From contig NZ_LOAJ01000001.1 of assembly GCF_001542905.1 (NCBI RefSeq), positions 1,488,001-1,552,000 on the forward strand: a DNA stretch of 64,000 nt. The letters are read 5' to 3'. How positions within the stretch are numbered: the first letter of the stretch is position 1; every line of letters begins with the position of its first letter. The notes beneath the pieces are model-generated. The model ran no database searches, had not been told where the DNA came from, and was given only the letters and a program-made list of their open reading frames with translations. Below, piece after piece: positions 8,599 through 17,138 of the stretch. The translations under genes and the position numbers were made by a program. Source of the DNA: Halorubrum aethiopicum. GTDB taxonomy: Archaea; Halobacteriota; Halobacteria; Halobacteriales; Haloferacaceae.

Positions 8599-9798
8599 AT
8601 GTTGCCGATCGCGGACCGATTCGAGTCGACGTACGACGGCTGTGACGTGCTGTACGGACGCGGGCGGGTCGCCGACCTCGAGGCGTCGCTCGCCGACCGG
8701 GGGATCGGCGACGCGCTCGTCGTCTGCGGCTCGAACGTCGGGGCAAACGACGACCTCATGGAGCCGATCCGGACCGGTCTCGGCGACCGACACGCCGGGA
8801 CCTTCGACGGGACGACCCCAGACAAGCGGGCGGAGACCGCCTTCGACCTGCTCGAGGCGGCCTCGGCGGCGGACGCGGACGCCCTCGTCGCCGTCGGCGG
8901 GGGAAGCAGCCTCGACGTCGCCAGACAGGCGTCCGTCCTCGCCGCCGACGGTCGCGACCTCGCGGCCCTCGAGGCGGAGGCGCGCGAGGGGTCGATCGAG
9001 CCGCCGACCGCGGAGCCGGCGTTCCCCGTGGTCGTCGTCCCGACCACGTTCGCGGGGGCGGACCTCTCCGCCGGCGGATCGCTCGAGGTGCTCCCGGCCG
9101 CCGAGTCGCCGACGGGCCAGCCGCTCACCGTGAGCGGCTCCGCCATGCCGGCCGTCGACCTGCTCGACCCCGATCTCTTCGAGACGACGCCCCGGTCCGC
9201 CCTCGCCGGTTCCGCGATGAACGGCTTCGACAAGGGGATCGAGACGACGTACGCCCGCGACGCCTCGCCGGTCAGCGACGCGACCGCGCTCCACGGGATC
9301 CGGCTCCTCTCCGGGTCGCTCCCGGTCGTCGCGGGCGACCGCGCCGGCGACGAGGCGGCCGCGATGGACCGGGCGGTCGCGGGCGCGCTCCTCGTCCAGA
9401 TCGACCGGAAGATCAGCGTCATCCACGCGTTCGGCCACGGCTTCGCCCGCCGGTACGACGTCCAACAGGGGGCGATCCACGCGGTCGTCGCCCCGCACGT
9501 CCTCGCGTACCTCTTCGAGGAGGCCGACGCGGGCCGCCGGGCGCTCGCCGCCGGGTTCGGCGTCGACGGCGAGGGGCGCGACGACGACGCGATCGCGGAG
9601 GCGGTCGTCGACGCGGTCGCGGACCTCCGCGACGCGCTCCCCGTGCCGAACCGCCTCCGCGACCTCGACGCCGTCCGCGAGGACGACCTCCCCGCCGTCG
9701 CGGCGTTCATCGCCGAGGACCCGCCGATGGAGCGGGCACCGGCCGGGATCGACGCCTCCCCGGAGCGGATCGAGGGCGTGCTCCGCGGGGCGTGGTGA
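8599..9798 (+). CDS. Iron-containing alcohol dehydrogenase family protein
   Basis: 399 residues from the ATG at 8599 (an upstream in-frame GTG at 8584 is less likely). The N-terminal Rossmann-like half has the family GGGSSLDVAR motif (GGGSxxDxAK), and PTTFAGADLS matches the conserved P-T-T-x-G/A-x-x-S/T region. The C-terminal metal-binding half has His residues in the expected spacing (SVIHAFGHGFARRYDVQQGAIHA). The family oxidises alcohols or reduces aldehydes with NAD(P), using Fe or Zn; the substrate cannot be told. Glycerol-1-phosphate dehydrogenase is a relative but lacks this pattern. It is transcribed divergently from the tubulin-like operon and alone. Confidence 0.82.
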   Translation: MLPIADRFESTYDGCDVLYGRGRVADLEASLADRGIGDALVVCGSNVGANDDLMEPIRTGLGDRHAGTFDGTTPDKRAETAFDLLEAASAADADALVAVGGGSSLDVARQASVLAADGRDLAALEAEAREGSIEPPTAEPAFPVVVVPTTFAGADLSAGGSLEVLPAAESPTGQPLTVSGSAMPAVDLLDPDLFETTPRSALAGSAMNGFDKGIETTYARDASPVSDATALHGIRLLSGSLPVVAGDRAGDEAAAMDRAVAGALLVQIDRKISVIHAFGHGFARRYDVQQGAIHAVVAPHVLAYLFEEADAGRRALAAGFGVDGEGRDDDAIAEAVVDAVADLRDALPVPNRLRDLDAVREDDLPAVAAFIAEDPPMERAPAGIDASPERIEGVLRGAW

Positions 9799-9819
9799 AC
9801 GCGGACTGTGGGGGTCCCG

Positions 9820-11265
9820 CTAATCGTCGGCGACCGCCGCGTCGGGGCGGTACGCCTGGCTTATCGCCTTCCACTTGCCCGAGCGGAACCGCCAGTAGTT
9901 GATCGCGGCCGGGATCGTCGTCTCGGCGAGGAACGCCAGGTAGAGCCCCCACAGTCCGAGCGCGGTGGTCGCGCCGAGGTACGCCAGCGGGATCGACACG
10001 AGGAACATCCCGACGAACTGGCTGGCGAAGGGTATCTTCGTGTCGCCGGCGGCGTCGAGCGGCCCCGCGGCCCCGCCGGAGATGCCCTGGAAGATCACCG
10101 CGACGCAGGCGGCATATACCAGGTTCACGGCGATCGGGACCTCGGGGCTCGCCGCGCTGTCGGCGAACAGCACCACGATGTCGCTCGCGAAGATCGCGAT
10201 GAGCGCCGCGCTCACGAGGTACGTCCCGACCGAGAACCGGATGATGTCGCGGGCGTACGCCTCCGCCTCTCCTGGGTCGTCGCCGCCGAGCTCCTGGCCG
10301 ACGAGGCTCGAGGAGGCGAGGCCGAAGCCCCATCCCGGCGTGTTCATGATCCCCCAGATCCGGCGGGCGATGACGAACGCCGCCACCGTGTTCTCGCCGA
10401 AGATGTCGAGAACGGCGAGCATGGGGAACTCCGCGGCGGTCCACACGAGGTTGCGGGCCCCGACGGGGAGCCCGATCTCGACGAGGTCGTGTAGCATCTT
10501 CGGGTTGAGGTACGACCCGAACGGGTCGATCGCGACCGGGAACGCGCCGAGCAACGGGAGCCGACCCCACGCGAGCCCGGCCGCGAACGCCGCGGTGACG
10601 ACGACGTTCGAGAGGACGGTCCCGAGCGCGGCCCCCTCGACGCCCCAGCCGAGCCCGAAGATGAACCCGGCGTTCAAGACGACGTTCGCGATCGCGCCGC
10701 CGGCGCGCAGCTGCATCGCGGTGTAGGCGTCGTCACACCCCACGAGCACCCGGCTCCCGACGAGATTGAGCCCGGCGAAGGGGACCCCGAGCCCGACGAT
10801 CCGCAGGTAGTCGGCCCCGAGCCGGATCGCCGCCTCGTTGCTGCTGATGAGCGAGATGAGTTCGGTCGGGTACGTCCAGAAGACGACCGTAACGGGGGCG
10901 CTTATGACGACCACGAGCAGGGTGCTGGCGCGGACCGCGTCGCCGAGCTCGCGGAACGACTCGGCCCCGTAGCGCTGTGAGACCAGCGCGATGGTCCCGC
11001 CGGCGACCCCGCCGCCGATGGCGAACGCGACGCCCCAGAAGGGCCCGGCGAAGCCGACGCCGGCGACCGCGCTGGTCCCGATGGCGACGCCGACCATCGC
11101 CACGTCGACGGCGTTCTTCGACATCCGGGCGATCCCCGTGACGATCCGCGGCCACGCCAGGTCCGTCGTCCGGACCACTCGGTGGCGGTCGATCAGCCCC
11201 AGGCGCGCGAGCCCGAAGCCGACGTAGAGGACGACGAGTCGGACGGGATTCGGAACGGAGGACAC
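9820..11265 (-). CDS. MATE-family multidrug/cation exporter
   Basis: 481 residues with about twelve membrane helices in two halves, an N-terminal P-R-I/V-x(n)-M-x-x-N-A-V-D region (RIVTGIARMSKNAVDVAMVG) and repeated LVSQRYGAE / LVGQELGGD segments, one at the equivalent point of each half, as is typical of NorM/DinF transporters. These exchange Na+ or H+ for drugs or organic cations at the cytoplasmic membrane. Translation starts at GTG 11265. The stop is 22 nt from the convergent Fe-ADH-like gene. The substrate is unknown. Confidence 0.88.
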   Translation of the reverse strand: MSSVPNPVRLVVLYVGFGLARLGLIDRHRVVRTTDLAWPRIVTGIARMSKNAVDVAMVGVAIGTSAVAGVGFAGPFWGVAFAIGGGVAGGTIALVSQRYGAESFRELGDAVRASTLLVVVISAPVTVVFWTYPTELISLISSNEAAIRLGADYLRIVGLGVPFAGLNLVGSRVLVGCDDAYTAMQLRAGGAIANVVLNAGFIFGLGWGVEGAALGTVLSNVVVTAAFAAGLAWGRLPLLGAFPVAIDPFGSYLNPKMLHDLVEIGLPVGARNLVWTAAEFPMLAVLDIFGENTVAAFVIARRIWGIMNTPGWGFGLASSSLVGQELGGDDPGEAEAYARDIIRFSVGTYLVSAALIAIFASDIVVLFADSAASPEVPIAVNLVYAACVAVIFQGISGGAAGPLDAAGDTKIPFASQFVGMFLVSIPLAYLGATTALGLWGLYLAFLAETTIPAAINYWRFRSGKWKAISQAYRPDAAVADD

Positions 11266-11352
11266 TGGAAGTACGGGCCTTTCCCCGGCAGCAATAAAGG
11301 CGTTTCCTCACGCGGCGGACGTTTCCGGATCGGCGTCGACCGATCGCGGCCC

Positions 11353-11784
11353 TCAGGTCCCGGAGACGAGGTAGACGGAGGCGACGGCAAAAACGATCCC
11401 GAGCGCCTTCCGCGCCGAGAACGACTCGCCGAGGAGGACCACCCCGATCAGCGAGGAGAAGACGAGGAAGGTCGCGAAGATCGGCGTCACGACGCTGACG
11501 GGGCCTAAAGAGAGCGCGCGGTACAGCGCGAGGATCCCGACGCCGAGGAAGACGCCGGCCGCGAGCACGTGGAGGAGCTTCGGGGAGGAGAGATGCGAGG
11601 TGAACCCCTGTCCGGTGTACCAGACGATGCCGACCGCCATCGAGACGAGGAGGGTGTTCGAGACGATGACGGCGACGTCGCTCGGGATCGCGTCGGGGCC
11701 GGTGGTCGCGATCCGCATGAGCGGCGAGACGAAGGTGTACGCGCCCATCGCGAGCAGCGCGTACGGGAGGTAGGTGGTGTCCAT
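11353..11784 (-). CDS. Half-size EamA (drug/metabolite transporter) membrane protein
   Basis: 143 residues from the ATG at 11784, a start preferred over upstream in-frame codons because it begins right at the first helix (MDTTYLPYALLAMGAYTF). It holds about five transmembrane segments and one EamA repeat with the typical ending (LRALSLGPVSVV-like, LGESFSARKALGIVFAVASVYL). Most DMT transporters carry two such repeats (~300 residues), so this one presumably works as a dimer, as small EmrE-like proteins do. A second half-size EamA gene lies near 32.8 kb. The substrate is unknown. Confidence 0.8.
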   Translation of the reverse strand: MDTTYLPYALLAMGAYTFVSPLMRIATTGPDAIPSDVAVIVSNTLLVSMAVGIVWYTGQGFTSHLSSPKLLHVLAAGVFLGVGILALYRALSLGPVSVVTPIFATFLVFSSLIGVVLLGESFSARKALGIVFAVASVYLVSGT

Positions 11785-11879
11785 GTCGAGAGGTCCGGCG
11801 GCGGCGACAAGTGTCTGCCGACCCACGGCGGAGGGAACGCCCCCGTTATCCCGCGAGTATGACAGGGAGTCCAGGTGGG

Positions 11880-12281
11880 CTACTCGGATTCGAGTTGATG
11901 GCGCTCGATGTCGGGGAGCGCGTCGTACGAGAGATCGGACCCGACGAGTACGCCCTCGTGTCGTATCGCCGCATGTGCGGCGTGAAGCGCATCAAACGGG
12001 GTGAGGTCGTGATCGTCGAGATACGTCGCCGCCGCCAGCAGGACCTCCTCGTCTTTCGCCGACGGTAACGGAACCATCTCGAGCATGTCGGCGACGAGCG
12101 GCGCGACCTCGAAATCGAAGCCCTCGCCCTCCGTGTAGGCGGCCACGAGAAACTCCGCGTACGCGAGGAGTGAGGTTTCGACCGTCCTTTCCCCGAGAAC
12201 CGCCTCGACTTCCTCGCTTAGCCAATCGTCGGGTTTCGCGACGGCGAAGAGGAAGTCCGTCTCGACGTACGTCGCCGTCAT
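11880..12281 (-). CDS. PIN-domain ribonuclease toxin (VapC-like)
   Basis: 133 residues with the acidic residues of the PIN nuclease fold in order: Asp9 (ETDFLFAVAK), Glu43 (AYAEFLVA), Asp97 (TPFDALHAA) and Asp116 (GSDLSYD). PIN toxins cleave RNA with Mg2+ or Mn2+. The ATG overlaps the stop of the upstream AbrB-type gene by 4 nt, the usual antitoxin-then-toxin arrangement. The RNA target is unknown. Confidence 0.85.
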   Translation of the reverse strand: MTATYVETDFLFAVAKPDDWLSEEVEAVLGERTVETSLLAYAEFLVAAYTEGEGFDFEVAPLVADMLEMVPLPSAKDEEVLLAAATYLDDHDLTPFDALHAAHAAIRHEGVLVGSDLSYDALPDIERHQLESE

Positions 12282-12535
12282 GCGTCGCTCTTTTTATTGG
12301 CCTCCTGACTGGACTCCTCCGCGATCGCCGTACGGGCGTCATCGCGAAGTTCGTCGATGGATTTCCCCTCGAAGGCGGCCCCCGCGCTCTCGCGGACCGC
12401 TCGAAGCGGATCGTCGTCGACGGGAACGAGCACGATCCGACTCGGGAGATCGACCACCCGGAACCGCTCACCATGACGATCCCGCAACTCCTTCGGGAGA
12501 TAGATCCTCCCTCGATCGTCGGTCTCGGTCACCAT
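12278..12535 (-). CDS. AbrB/SpoVT-type antitoxin (VapB-like)
   Basis: 85 residues from the ATG at 12535. The N-terminus has the swapped-hairpin DNA-binding pattern (DDRGRIYLPKELRDRHG, then FRVVDLPSRIVLVPV). The tail DPLRAVRESAG followed by ELRDDAR is the usual toxin-binding helix region of haloarchaeal VapB proteins. It should neutralise the PIN toxin encoded directly downstream and repress their shared promoter; a near-palindrome overlaps the TATA region upstream. Confidence 0.85.
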   Translation of the reverse strand: MVTETDDRGRIYLPKELRDRHGERFRVVDLPSRIVLVPVDDDPLRAVRESAGAAFEGKSIDELRDDARTAIAEESSQEANKKSDA

Positions 12536-12551
12536 GTCCCGATCGAGGAGT

Positions 12552-12573
12552 GGGAATATACATATATTTTCCC
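12552..12573 (-). promoter_or_regulatory. TATA box within a near-palindrome upstream of the toxin-antitoxin pair
   Basis: The 22-bp AT-rich element has arms GGGAATATA and TATTTTCCC with one mismatch, and contains the TATA box about 27 bp before the antitoxin ATG. Its position suits an operator for AbrB-type autorepression; this is inference. Confidence 0.45.
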
Positions 12574-12655
12574 AATCCCGTGAACTCTCCGTTCCGAAAC
12601 GGACGATCGGGGAGGCTTCAGTACGCTTTTGCGTCGAGCGGCCGAACGGACGGAC

Positions 12656-13423
12656 ATGGAGTCCACGTTCGACCACGTGATGATGCGCGTCGAGGACTTA
12701 GAGGAGAGCCTCGACTGGTACCGGACTCACCTGAACTACGAGGAGAAGGGACGCTGGGAGGCCGACACGTTCACGAACGTGTTTCTCGGTCCCGAGGACG
12801 TCCACGACGCGGGCGCGCTGCTCGAACTCACGTACAACCACGACGGCCGCTCCTACGAGATGGGCGACGCGTGGGGCCACATCGCGGTCCGCGTCCCCGA
12901 GGACGCGTTACAGGAGTCGTACGACCAGTTGATGGAGGAGGGCGTCGAGGACTACCGCGACCCCGAGTCCTGCGGGAACCGCTACGCGTTCGTGAAGGAC
13001 CCCGACGGGCACGAGGTCGAGATCGTCAAGCGCGACTACGGCGCGAAGTGGAGCCTCGATCACACGATGATCCGCGTCGAGGACGCCGACGAGGCGCTCG
13101 GCTACTGGACGCGCAAGTTCGAGTTCGGCGAGGCCCGCGACCGCTGGGAGGCCGACACGTTCGCGAACTACTTCGTCGCGCCGGAGGACGCCCCGAAGGA
13201 GGCGATGACGCTCGAACTCACCTACAACTACGACGGCCGCAGCTACACCATGGGCGACGCGTGGGGCCACCTCGCGCTCGAGGTCGACGACCTCGACGAC
13301 GCCTGGGAGCAGTTGATGGTCCGCGAGTCCGCCGACTACCGCGACCCCGAGTCGTGTGACAACCGCTACGCGTTCACCAAGGACCAGGACGGCCACGAGG
13401 TCGAACTGGTCACCGAGGACTGA
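12656..13423 (+). CDS. Two-domain VOC / glyoxalase-fold protein
   Basis: 255 residues from ATG 12656. The two halves (about 1-125 and 126-255) are clearly duplicated: both carry RWEADTF, a PED loop, LELTYN, DGRSY, MGDAWGH, YRDPESC, NRYAF and DGHEVE. The His of F/LDHxMxR, the Glu of LELTYN, the His of AWGH and the Glu of HEVE match glyoxalase I metal ligands, so a lactoylglutathione-lyase-like metalloenzyme is likely, although haloarchaea use gamma-glutamylcysteine or other thiols rather than glutathione. Methylglyoxal detoxification is inferred. It is transcribed away from the toxin-antitoxin pair. Confidence 0.82.
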   Translation: MESTFDHVMMRVEDLEESLDWYRTHLNYEEKGRWEADTFTNVFLGPEDVHDAGALLELTYNHDGRSYEMGDAWGHIAVRVPEDALQESYDQLMEEGVEDYRDPESCGNRYAFVKDPDGHEVEIVKRDYGAKWSLDHTMIRVEDADEALGYWTRKFEFGEARDRWEADTFANYFVAPEDAPKEAMTLELTYNYDGRSYTMGDAWGHLALEVDDLDDAWEQLMVRESADYRDPESCDNRYAFTKDQDGHEVELVTED

Positions 13424-13499
13424 GCCGGCCGTCCGGCTCCGCCGCGGTCCGGATCCACCCGCAGGGCCCTCCTCCGGGAGCGTTCACCGTCGTCCGTCA

Positions 13500-13622
13500 T
13501 CGTCGCCGTGATTCGTCGTCGTGATTCGTCGTCGCCGTGTTCCGTCGTCGTGATTCGTCGTCGCCGTGTTCCGTCGTCGCCGTGTTCCGTCGTCGTGATC
13601 CGCCGTCGCCGTCATCCGTCGT
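13500..13622. repeat. Imperfect 13/16-nt tandem repeat at the 3' end of a regulator gene
   Basis: Units of the form CGTCGTCGCCGTGTTC (16 nt) and CGTCGTCGTGATT (13 nt) alternate about eight times. The array starts in the last codons of the minus-strand winged-helix gene and extends past its stop. No ORF of its own is convincing. Confidence 0.7.
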
Positions 13623-14070
13623 CGCCGGCGAGCACCTTCGAGAGCGCGCCGCCGATAGCGAAGAGTATCCCGACGGGACCGACAGCGTGTGCGAACCGCT
13701 TGAATGCGGCGCGGAGCCCCGGCTCGTCGGACGACGTCCCCAGGAACACGAGGTACGGCTGCTCCGACGGACCGTACACGTCCATCTCCCTGCCCTTCTC
13801 GGAGTAACACGTGTCCAGGATGTCGATCAGCCCCGCGTCGCGGAGGTTGTCGAGGTGGTACGTGACGCCCTGAACGGAGGTGTCGAGCTCCCGGGCGAGG
13901 TCCGTCGCCGTCCGTGGCTCCTCGTTCACGTGGCGAAACACGGCCCGGCTCCGCTCCGAGGAGAGGCTGGCGAGGATCTCGGCCGTCCGTCCGTCGTCGA
14001 TACACAGTAGCTCGGCCTCCTCGGAGCGATCGACCGAGGCGTCCGGATCCGTGGGGAACAAACTCGACAT
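13612..14070 (-). CDS. ArsR-like winged-helix regulator with C-terminal hydrophobic segment
   Basis: 152 residues from the ATG at 14070. Residues ~25-100 form a winged helix of the haloarchaeal ArsR/helix-turn-helix type (TAEILASLSSERSRAVFRHV, ATDLARELDTSVQGVTYHLDNLRDAGLI). The C-terminus has a hydrophobic stretch (AVGPVGILFAIGGALSKVLAG) that may anchor it to the membrane. The last residues GDDG are encoded by the first unit of a tandem DNA repeat, so the exact C-terminus may vary between strains. The target is unknown; the divergent membrane-protein gene at 14212 is a candidate. Confidence 0.78.
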   Translation of the reverse strand: MSSLFPTDPDASVDRSEEAELLCIDDGRTAEILASLSSERSRAVFRHVNEEPRTATDLARELDTSVQGVTYHLDNLRDAGLIDILDTCYSEKGREMDVYGPSEQPYLVFLGTSSDEPGLRAAFKRFAHAVGPVGILFAIGGALSKVLAGDDG

Positions 14071-14211
14071 CGCTTCGATACCGCCGTGTGTGTACGGGCC
14101 GCGGATAGTGGTTCGGGTAACTGAAAGCCCGTTTTGAACGGTCGCGACCACTCACCCTCGGTCTGCCGTTTCAGGTAGACTCAACAGGCGGCCGTCCGTC
14201 GTACGAACGCG

Positions 14212-15069
14212 ATGGTCGCGGCGATCGAGCGGAGGGACGCGGTCGAGGGCTGTGGCTGTGTTCGGTGCCGAGACGTCGATCCGACGCTCCTCCGCCGATC
14301 GACTGCCGGCGACCTCCTGTGGAGCCTCCGGTTGTTCCGCCGTCGGCCGCGGCTGCTCGCCGTCGTTGCCGGACTGGCGCTCCTTCACCTCGGTCTTCCG
14401 TCCCTTATAGCGCCGGTAACGCCGGCGACGTGGCTGGGCGTTCGGACCACCGCGGTCGTACGGTACGCGGCGTCCGTCCTTCTGCTCGTCGTCGTCCTCC
14501 GTGGATTCTTCGGCGCGATCGTCGCGACCGAACTCACCGACGAGAACCCCGACGTCCGGCGGATCCTCGCGTACACGACCCGGCGACTCGTTCCGCTCGC
14601 TCTCACGGTCGGTGGGCTGTTCTCGATCCTGGGGGTCACGCTCGGCGTCTCGATCGCCGTCGTCTCCGTCCTCGTGTTCGATGTCGGTCTCTTTCGCCCC
14701 GCGATATTCGACGGGATCACGCCGACGCTCCTGTTCGGATCGATCCTCGCGCCGGTGTTCTACAAGTTCTGGATAGCCCCCGAGGTGTGCGTCGTCGGGA
14801 AGGAAGGGCCGCTAACGGCGCTCAAGGCCAGCTGGCGGATCACGACTACGCGTTGGCGACGGGTCTGTCTGCTCATCGTGAGTTTCACGGCGACGATCTC
14901 GACGCCGTACGTAGCGGCGGAGCTGCTCGCGCTCGTCGGTCGAGGCGGGATCTCCTCGGTTCCCGCGTTCTCCGTCCTCAGGGTTCAATTCCAGTGGATA
15001 ACCGCCGTCGTGTGGTACTGCGTCGGCACGCAGATCTACGTCCGGTCCGCCGTCGGCGAGGGTTCCTGA
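14212..15069 (+). CDS. Polytopic membrane protein of unknown function
   Basis: 285 residues. A charged N-terminus with three Cys (CGCVRC, residues 14-19) precedes about six hydrophobic helices (45-62, 78-100, 125-160, 175-195, 220-240, 260-275). The layout, with amphipathic segments between helices (TALKASWRITTTRWRRVCLL), resembles the haloarchaeal DUF7544/DUF7847 or glycerophosphodiesterase-membrane-domain type, but I cannot assign it. It lies upstream of two CPBP protease genes, separated by a 159-nt gap with no gene. Confidence 0.6.
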   Translation: MVAAIERRDAVEGCGCVRCRDVDPTLLRRSTAGDLLWSLRLFRRRPRLLAVVAGLALLHLGLPSLIAPVTPATWLGVRTTAVVRYAASVLLLVVVLRGFFGAIVATELTDENPDVRRILAYTTRRLVPLALTVGGLFSILGVTLGVSIAVVSVLVFDVGLFRPAIFDGITPTLLFGSILAPVFYKFWIAPEVCVVGKEGPLTALKASWRITTTRWRRVCLLIVSFTATISTPYVAAELLALVGRGGISSVPAFSVLRVQFQWITAVVWYCVGTQIYVRSAVGEGS

Positions 15070-15228
15070 CAGGCCTGAGGACGACCGACTGGTGGCTGCG
15101 TGGCGTTCAAACCTCGTTTTGAGCGTTCTACAGAGTAATACCGTCTCGAGTTCGATCGTCGGACCGAGATGCCCTCCGAATCGGTCCCCGATCGCGTATC
15201 CGGTCTCTCCACCCCTCGAGAGTAGCGC

Positions 15229-15903
15229 ATGTCTCAAGAGAAAACATCGTTTGGCGGTTGGACGGCGGAGATACCCCGACCGACGGTCGCGAACCTCGCG
15301 ATCGCGCTCTGCGTTCTCCCCCTGTTCGCGCTGCTGGAGCGGACGGTTCGCTTCCACCCCTCCCCCGTCGGCGAGATCGCGTTCCAATGGGGGTGCGTCG
15401 CGGCCGTCGTCGGCGTCGCCGTCGCGATCGAGGGGTGTTCACTCGCCGATCTCGGGGTTCGTCGACCGACGGCGACCGACCTCGCCTACGCGCTCGGAAC
15501 CGCGCTCGCGGCGTTTCTCGTGTTTGCCGGGACGGATCCGCTCGTCACGGCGCTCGGACTCCCGACCTCGGCCGGAGCGGGTGCGATGAGCACCGGCGTC
15601 GGGATCGGCCTCGCGCTCGTCCGCGCGGTGACCACCGGAGTCGTCGAGGAGGTGCTGTATCGCGGCTACGCGATCGAACGGCTGGCCGAGTATACGCCGC
15701 GTCCCGCGATCGCCGGGGGGATCTCCTGGGGCGCGTTCACGCTCGCCCACGCGGTCGTCTGGCCGATCGGGAACCTCCTTCAGGTCGCGGCCGTGTCGGC
15801 GGCGTTCACGCTCGTATACCTCCGCCGCCGGAGTCTGTTCACGGTGATCGGCTCGCACGTCCTCGTCTGGTGTCTCGCCGTGTTGGGGCACGCGTATGGT
15901 TGA
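15229..15903 (+). CDS. CPBP-family intramembrane metalloprotease (first of a tandem pair)
   Basis: 224 residues and about seven helices. The Abi/CAAX-protease motif 1 EExxxR is present (VVEEVLYRGYAIERL), as is motif 2 F-x3-H (FTLAHAVVW) and a His in the last helix (GSHVLVW), where the usual N/D four residues later is not obvious. The family includes Rce1-like prenyl-protein proteases and bacteriocin-immunity proteins. The gene overlaps the next by 8 nt. Confidence 0.83.
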   Translation: MSQEKTSFGGWTAEIPRPTVANLAIALCVLPLFALLERTVRFHPSPVGEIAFQWGCVAAVVGVAVAIEGCSLADLGVRRPTATDLAYALGTALAAFLVFAGTDPLVTALGLPTSAGAGAMSTGVGIGLALVRAVTTGVVEEVLYRGYAIERLAEYTPRPAIAGGISWGAFTLAHAVVWPIGNLLQVAAVSAAFTLVYLRRRSLFTVIGSHVLVWCLAVLGHAYG

Positions 15904-16570
15904 ACTCCGACGCACCACGGCCTCGACCGTCGCGATCCTCGTCGCCCTCGCCGGGATCCCGCTGGTCGAACTCGCCGCCGAACTCCGGCTCGGAGGCGAC
16001 GGCCTGCTCGCGCTCGCGGTCAGGGACCTCCTCGTCAAGTGGGCGTTCGCCGTCGCGATCGTGGCCGTCGTCGTGCGGGTCGAACGGCGCTCCCTCTCGT
16101 CCGTCGGCGTCGCCCGACCGGGATGGGGCGATATCGGCGCCGCAGTCCTCGTGTTCGTACTCGGTGCCGTGAGCTACCCGTTCACGACCCCGCTCTTGCG
16201 CTCGTTCGGCTTCGAAACGACGGTCGGCGGGATCGAACGGCTGGCCACGTATCCCCCGGCGTTCGTGCTCGCGCTCGCTCTCACGGCGGCGCTCACCGAG
16301 GAGCTCCTGTATCGGGGATACCCCATCGAACGGATCGCGGAACGGACCGGAAGCACCGCCGTCGCCGCGGGGGTTACCGTCCTCTGTTTCGTCGTCTTCC
16401 ACGTCCCGTACTGGGGAGTGGGCGGGACGCTACAGATCGGCGTCAACGCGGTCCTGTTGACGCTGCTCTACGTCTGGCGGAGAAACCTCGTCGCGTGCGT
16501 TCTCTCCCACGCGATCACCGACGTCTACGCGTTCATCGTCGTTCCGCGGTACCTCAGTCAGTACCTCTGA
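15896..16570 (+). CDS. CPBP-family intramembrane metalloprotease (second of a tandem pair)
   Basis: 224 residues, the same length as its neighbour and sharing the RGYxIER region. Motif 1 is TEELLYRGYPIER, motif 2 VFHVPYW, motif 3 SHAITD (H-x3-D). All three catalytic motifs are intact, more completely than in the upstream copy. The 8-nt overlap means translation coupling and suggests a tandem duplication that has diverged. The substrate is unknown. Confidence 0.84.
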   Translation: MVELRRTTASTVAILVALAGIPLVELAAELRLGGDGLLALAVRDLLVKWAFAVAIVAVVVRVERRSLSSVGVARPGWGDIGAAVLVFVLGAVSYPFTTPLLRSFGFETTVGGIERLATYPPAFVLALALTAALTEELLYRGYPIERIAERTGSTAVAAGVTVLCFVVFHVPYWGVGGTLQIGVNAVLLTLLYVWRRNLVACVLSHAITDVYAFIVVPRYLSQYL

Positions 16571-16586
16571 GCGTATCGGAGGATCG

Positions 16587-16610
16587 CTCGGCCGACACGT
16601 GCCGGCCGAG
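16587..16610. terminator. Hairpin between convergent genes
   Basis: A perfect 8-bp inverted repeat (CTCGGCCG / CGGCCGAG, 8-nt loop) lies 17 nt after the CPBP stop in the ~160-nt gap before the convergent OB-fold gene. Further GGCGGACGGATCG direct repeats follow at about 16660-16710. A terminator role is inferred; there is no T-run. Confidence 0.35.
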
Positions 16611-16730
16611 ACGCGTGGACCGCGACCCGAACGGAAGATCGAACGTCGACCCGGTCCGACCCGGCGGACGGATCGGGGGCACGATCCGGCGGACGGATCG
16701 AGGACCCGATCCGCCGGAGTCCCGCCCGCG

Positions 16731-17138
16731 TCAGGTCTCGACCGGTCGGAGGACGACGATCCGCCCGCCGTCGGTCTCGCGTTCGCCGACGCCGGCCTCG
16801 ACCGCGGTGCCGACCTCGATCGCGTCGCCGTCGCCGTCGTCGGCATCGGGGCCGACTCCCCGAACGATCCCCGTCAGCCGGACCGGTCCGAACCGGGCGA
16901 CGGCGGTGACGTAGGGGGCGTCGTCCGAGAACCGCGGCGAGGGGACGTGGACGACGGTGTACGTCTCGACGGTCCCCTCCGCCGGAAGCGGCTCCTCCGA
17001 GAGCGGGGACGACCCGCACTCCGGACACACGCGTCGCGGCGGCAGCGAGCCGTGGCCCTCCGGACAGACGAGCGCGTACCCCTCGCCCGCCGCGAGCGCG
17101 TCGATCCACTCGTCGTAGCCGGTGTTCCGGTCGCTCAT
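16731..17138 (-). CDS. Zn-ribbon/OB-fold (DUF35) acyl-CoA-binding protein
   Basis: 135 residues from ATG 17138. A rubredoxin-like zinc ribbon, with one normal knuckle CPEC and a changed first knuckle (VCPEGHG), is followed by an OB fold (VETYTVVHVPSPRFSDDAPYVTAVARF). The start overlaps the stop of the thiolase gene by 4 nt. In archaea such DUF35 proteins form a complex with thiolase, and with HMG-CoA synthase, and pass acyl-CoA between active sites. It therefore should be the partner of the thiolase encoded just upstream. Confidence 0.85.
   Translation of the reverse strand: MSDRNTGYDEWIDALAAGEGYALVCPEGHGSLPPRRVCPECGSSPLSEEPLPAEGTVETYTVVHVPSPRFSDDAPYVTAVARFGPVRLTGIVRGVGPDADDGDGDAIEVGTAVEAGVGERETDGGRIVVLRPVET

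Noticed and set aside
5253-9133. Very long open frames on the opposite strand and in other frames across the tubulin-like and Fe-ADH genes
   Set aside because: They are Arg/Pro/Gly-rich products of high-GC third-position bias, lack motifs, and lie over genes with clear protein signatures.
16587-16710. Possible CRISPR-like direct repeats
   Set aside because: Only two or three short GC-rich copies without regular spacers; no cas genes anywhere in the window.
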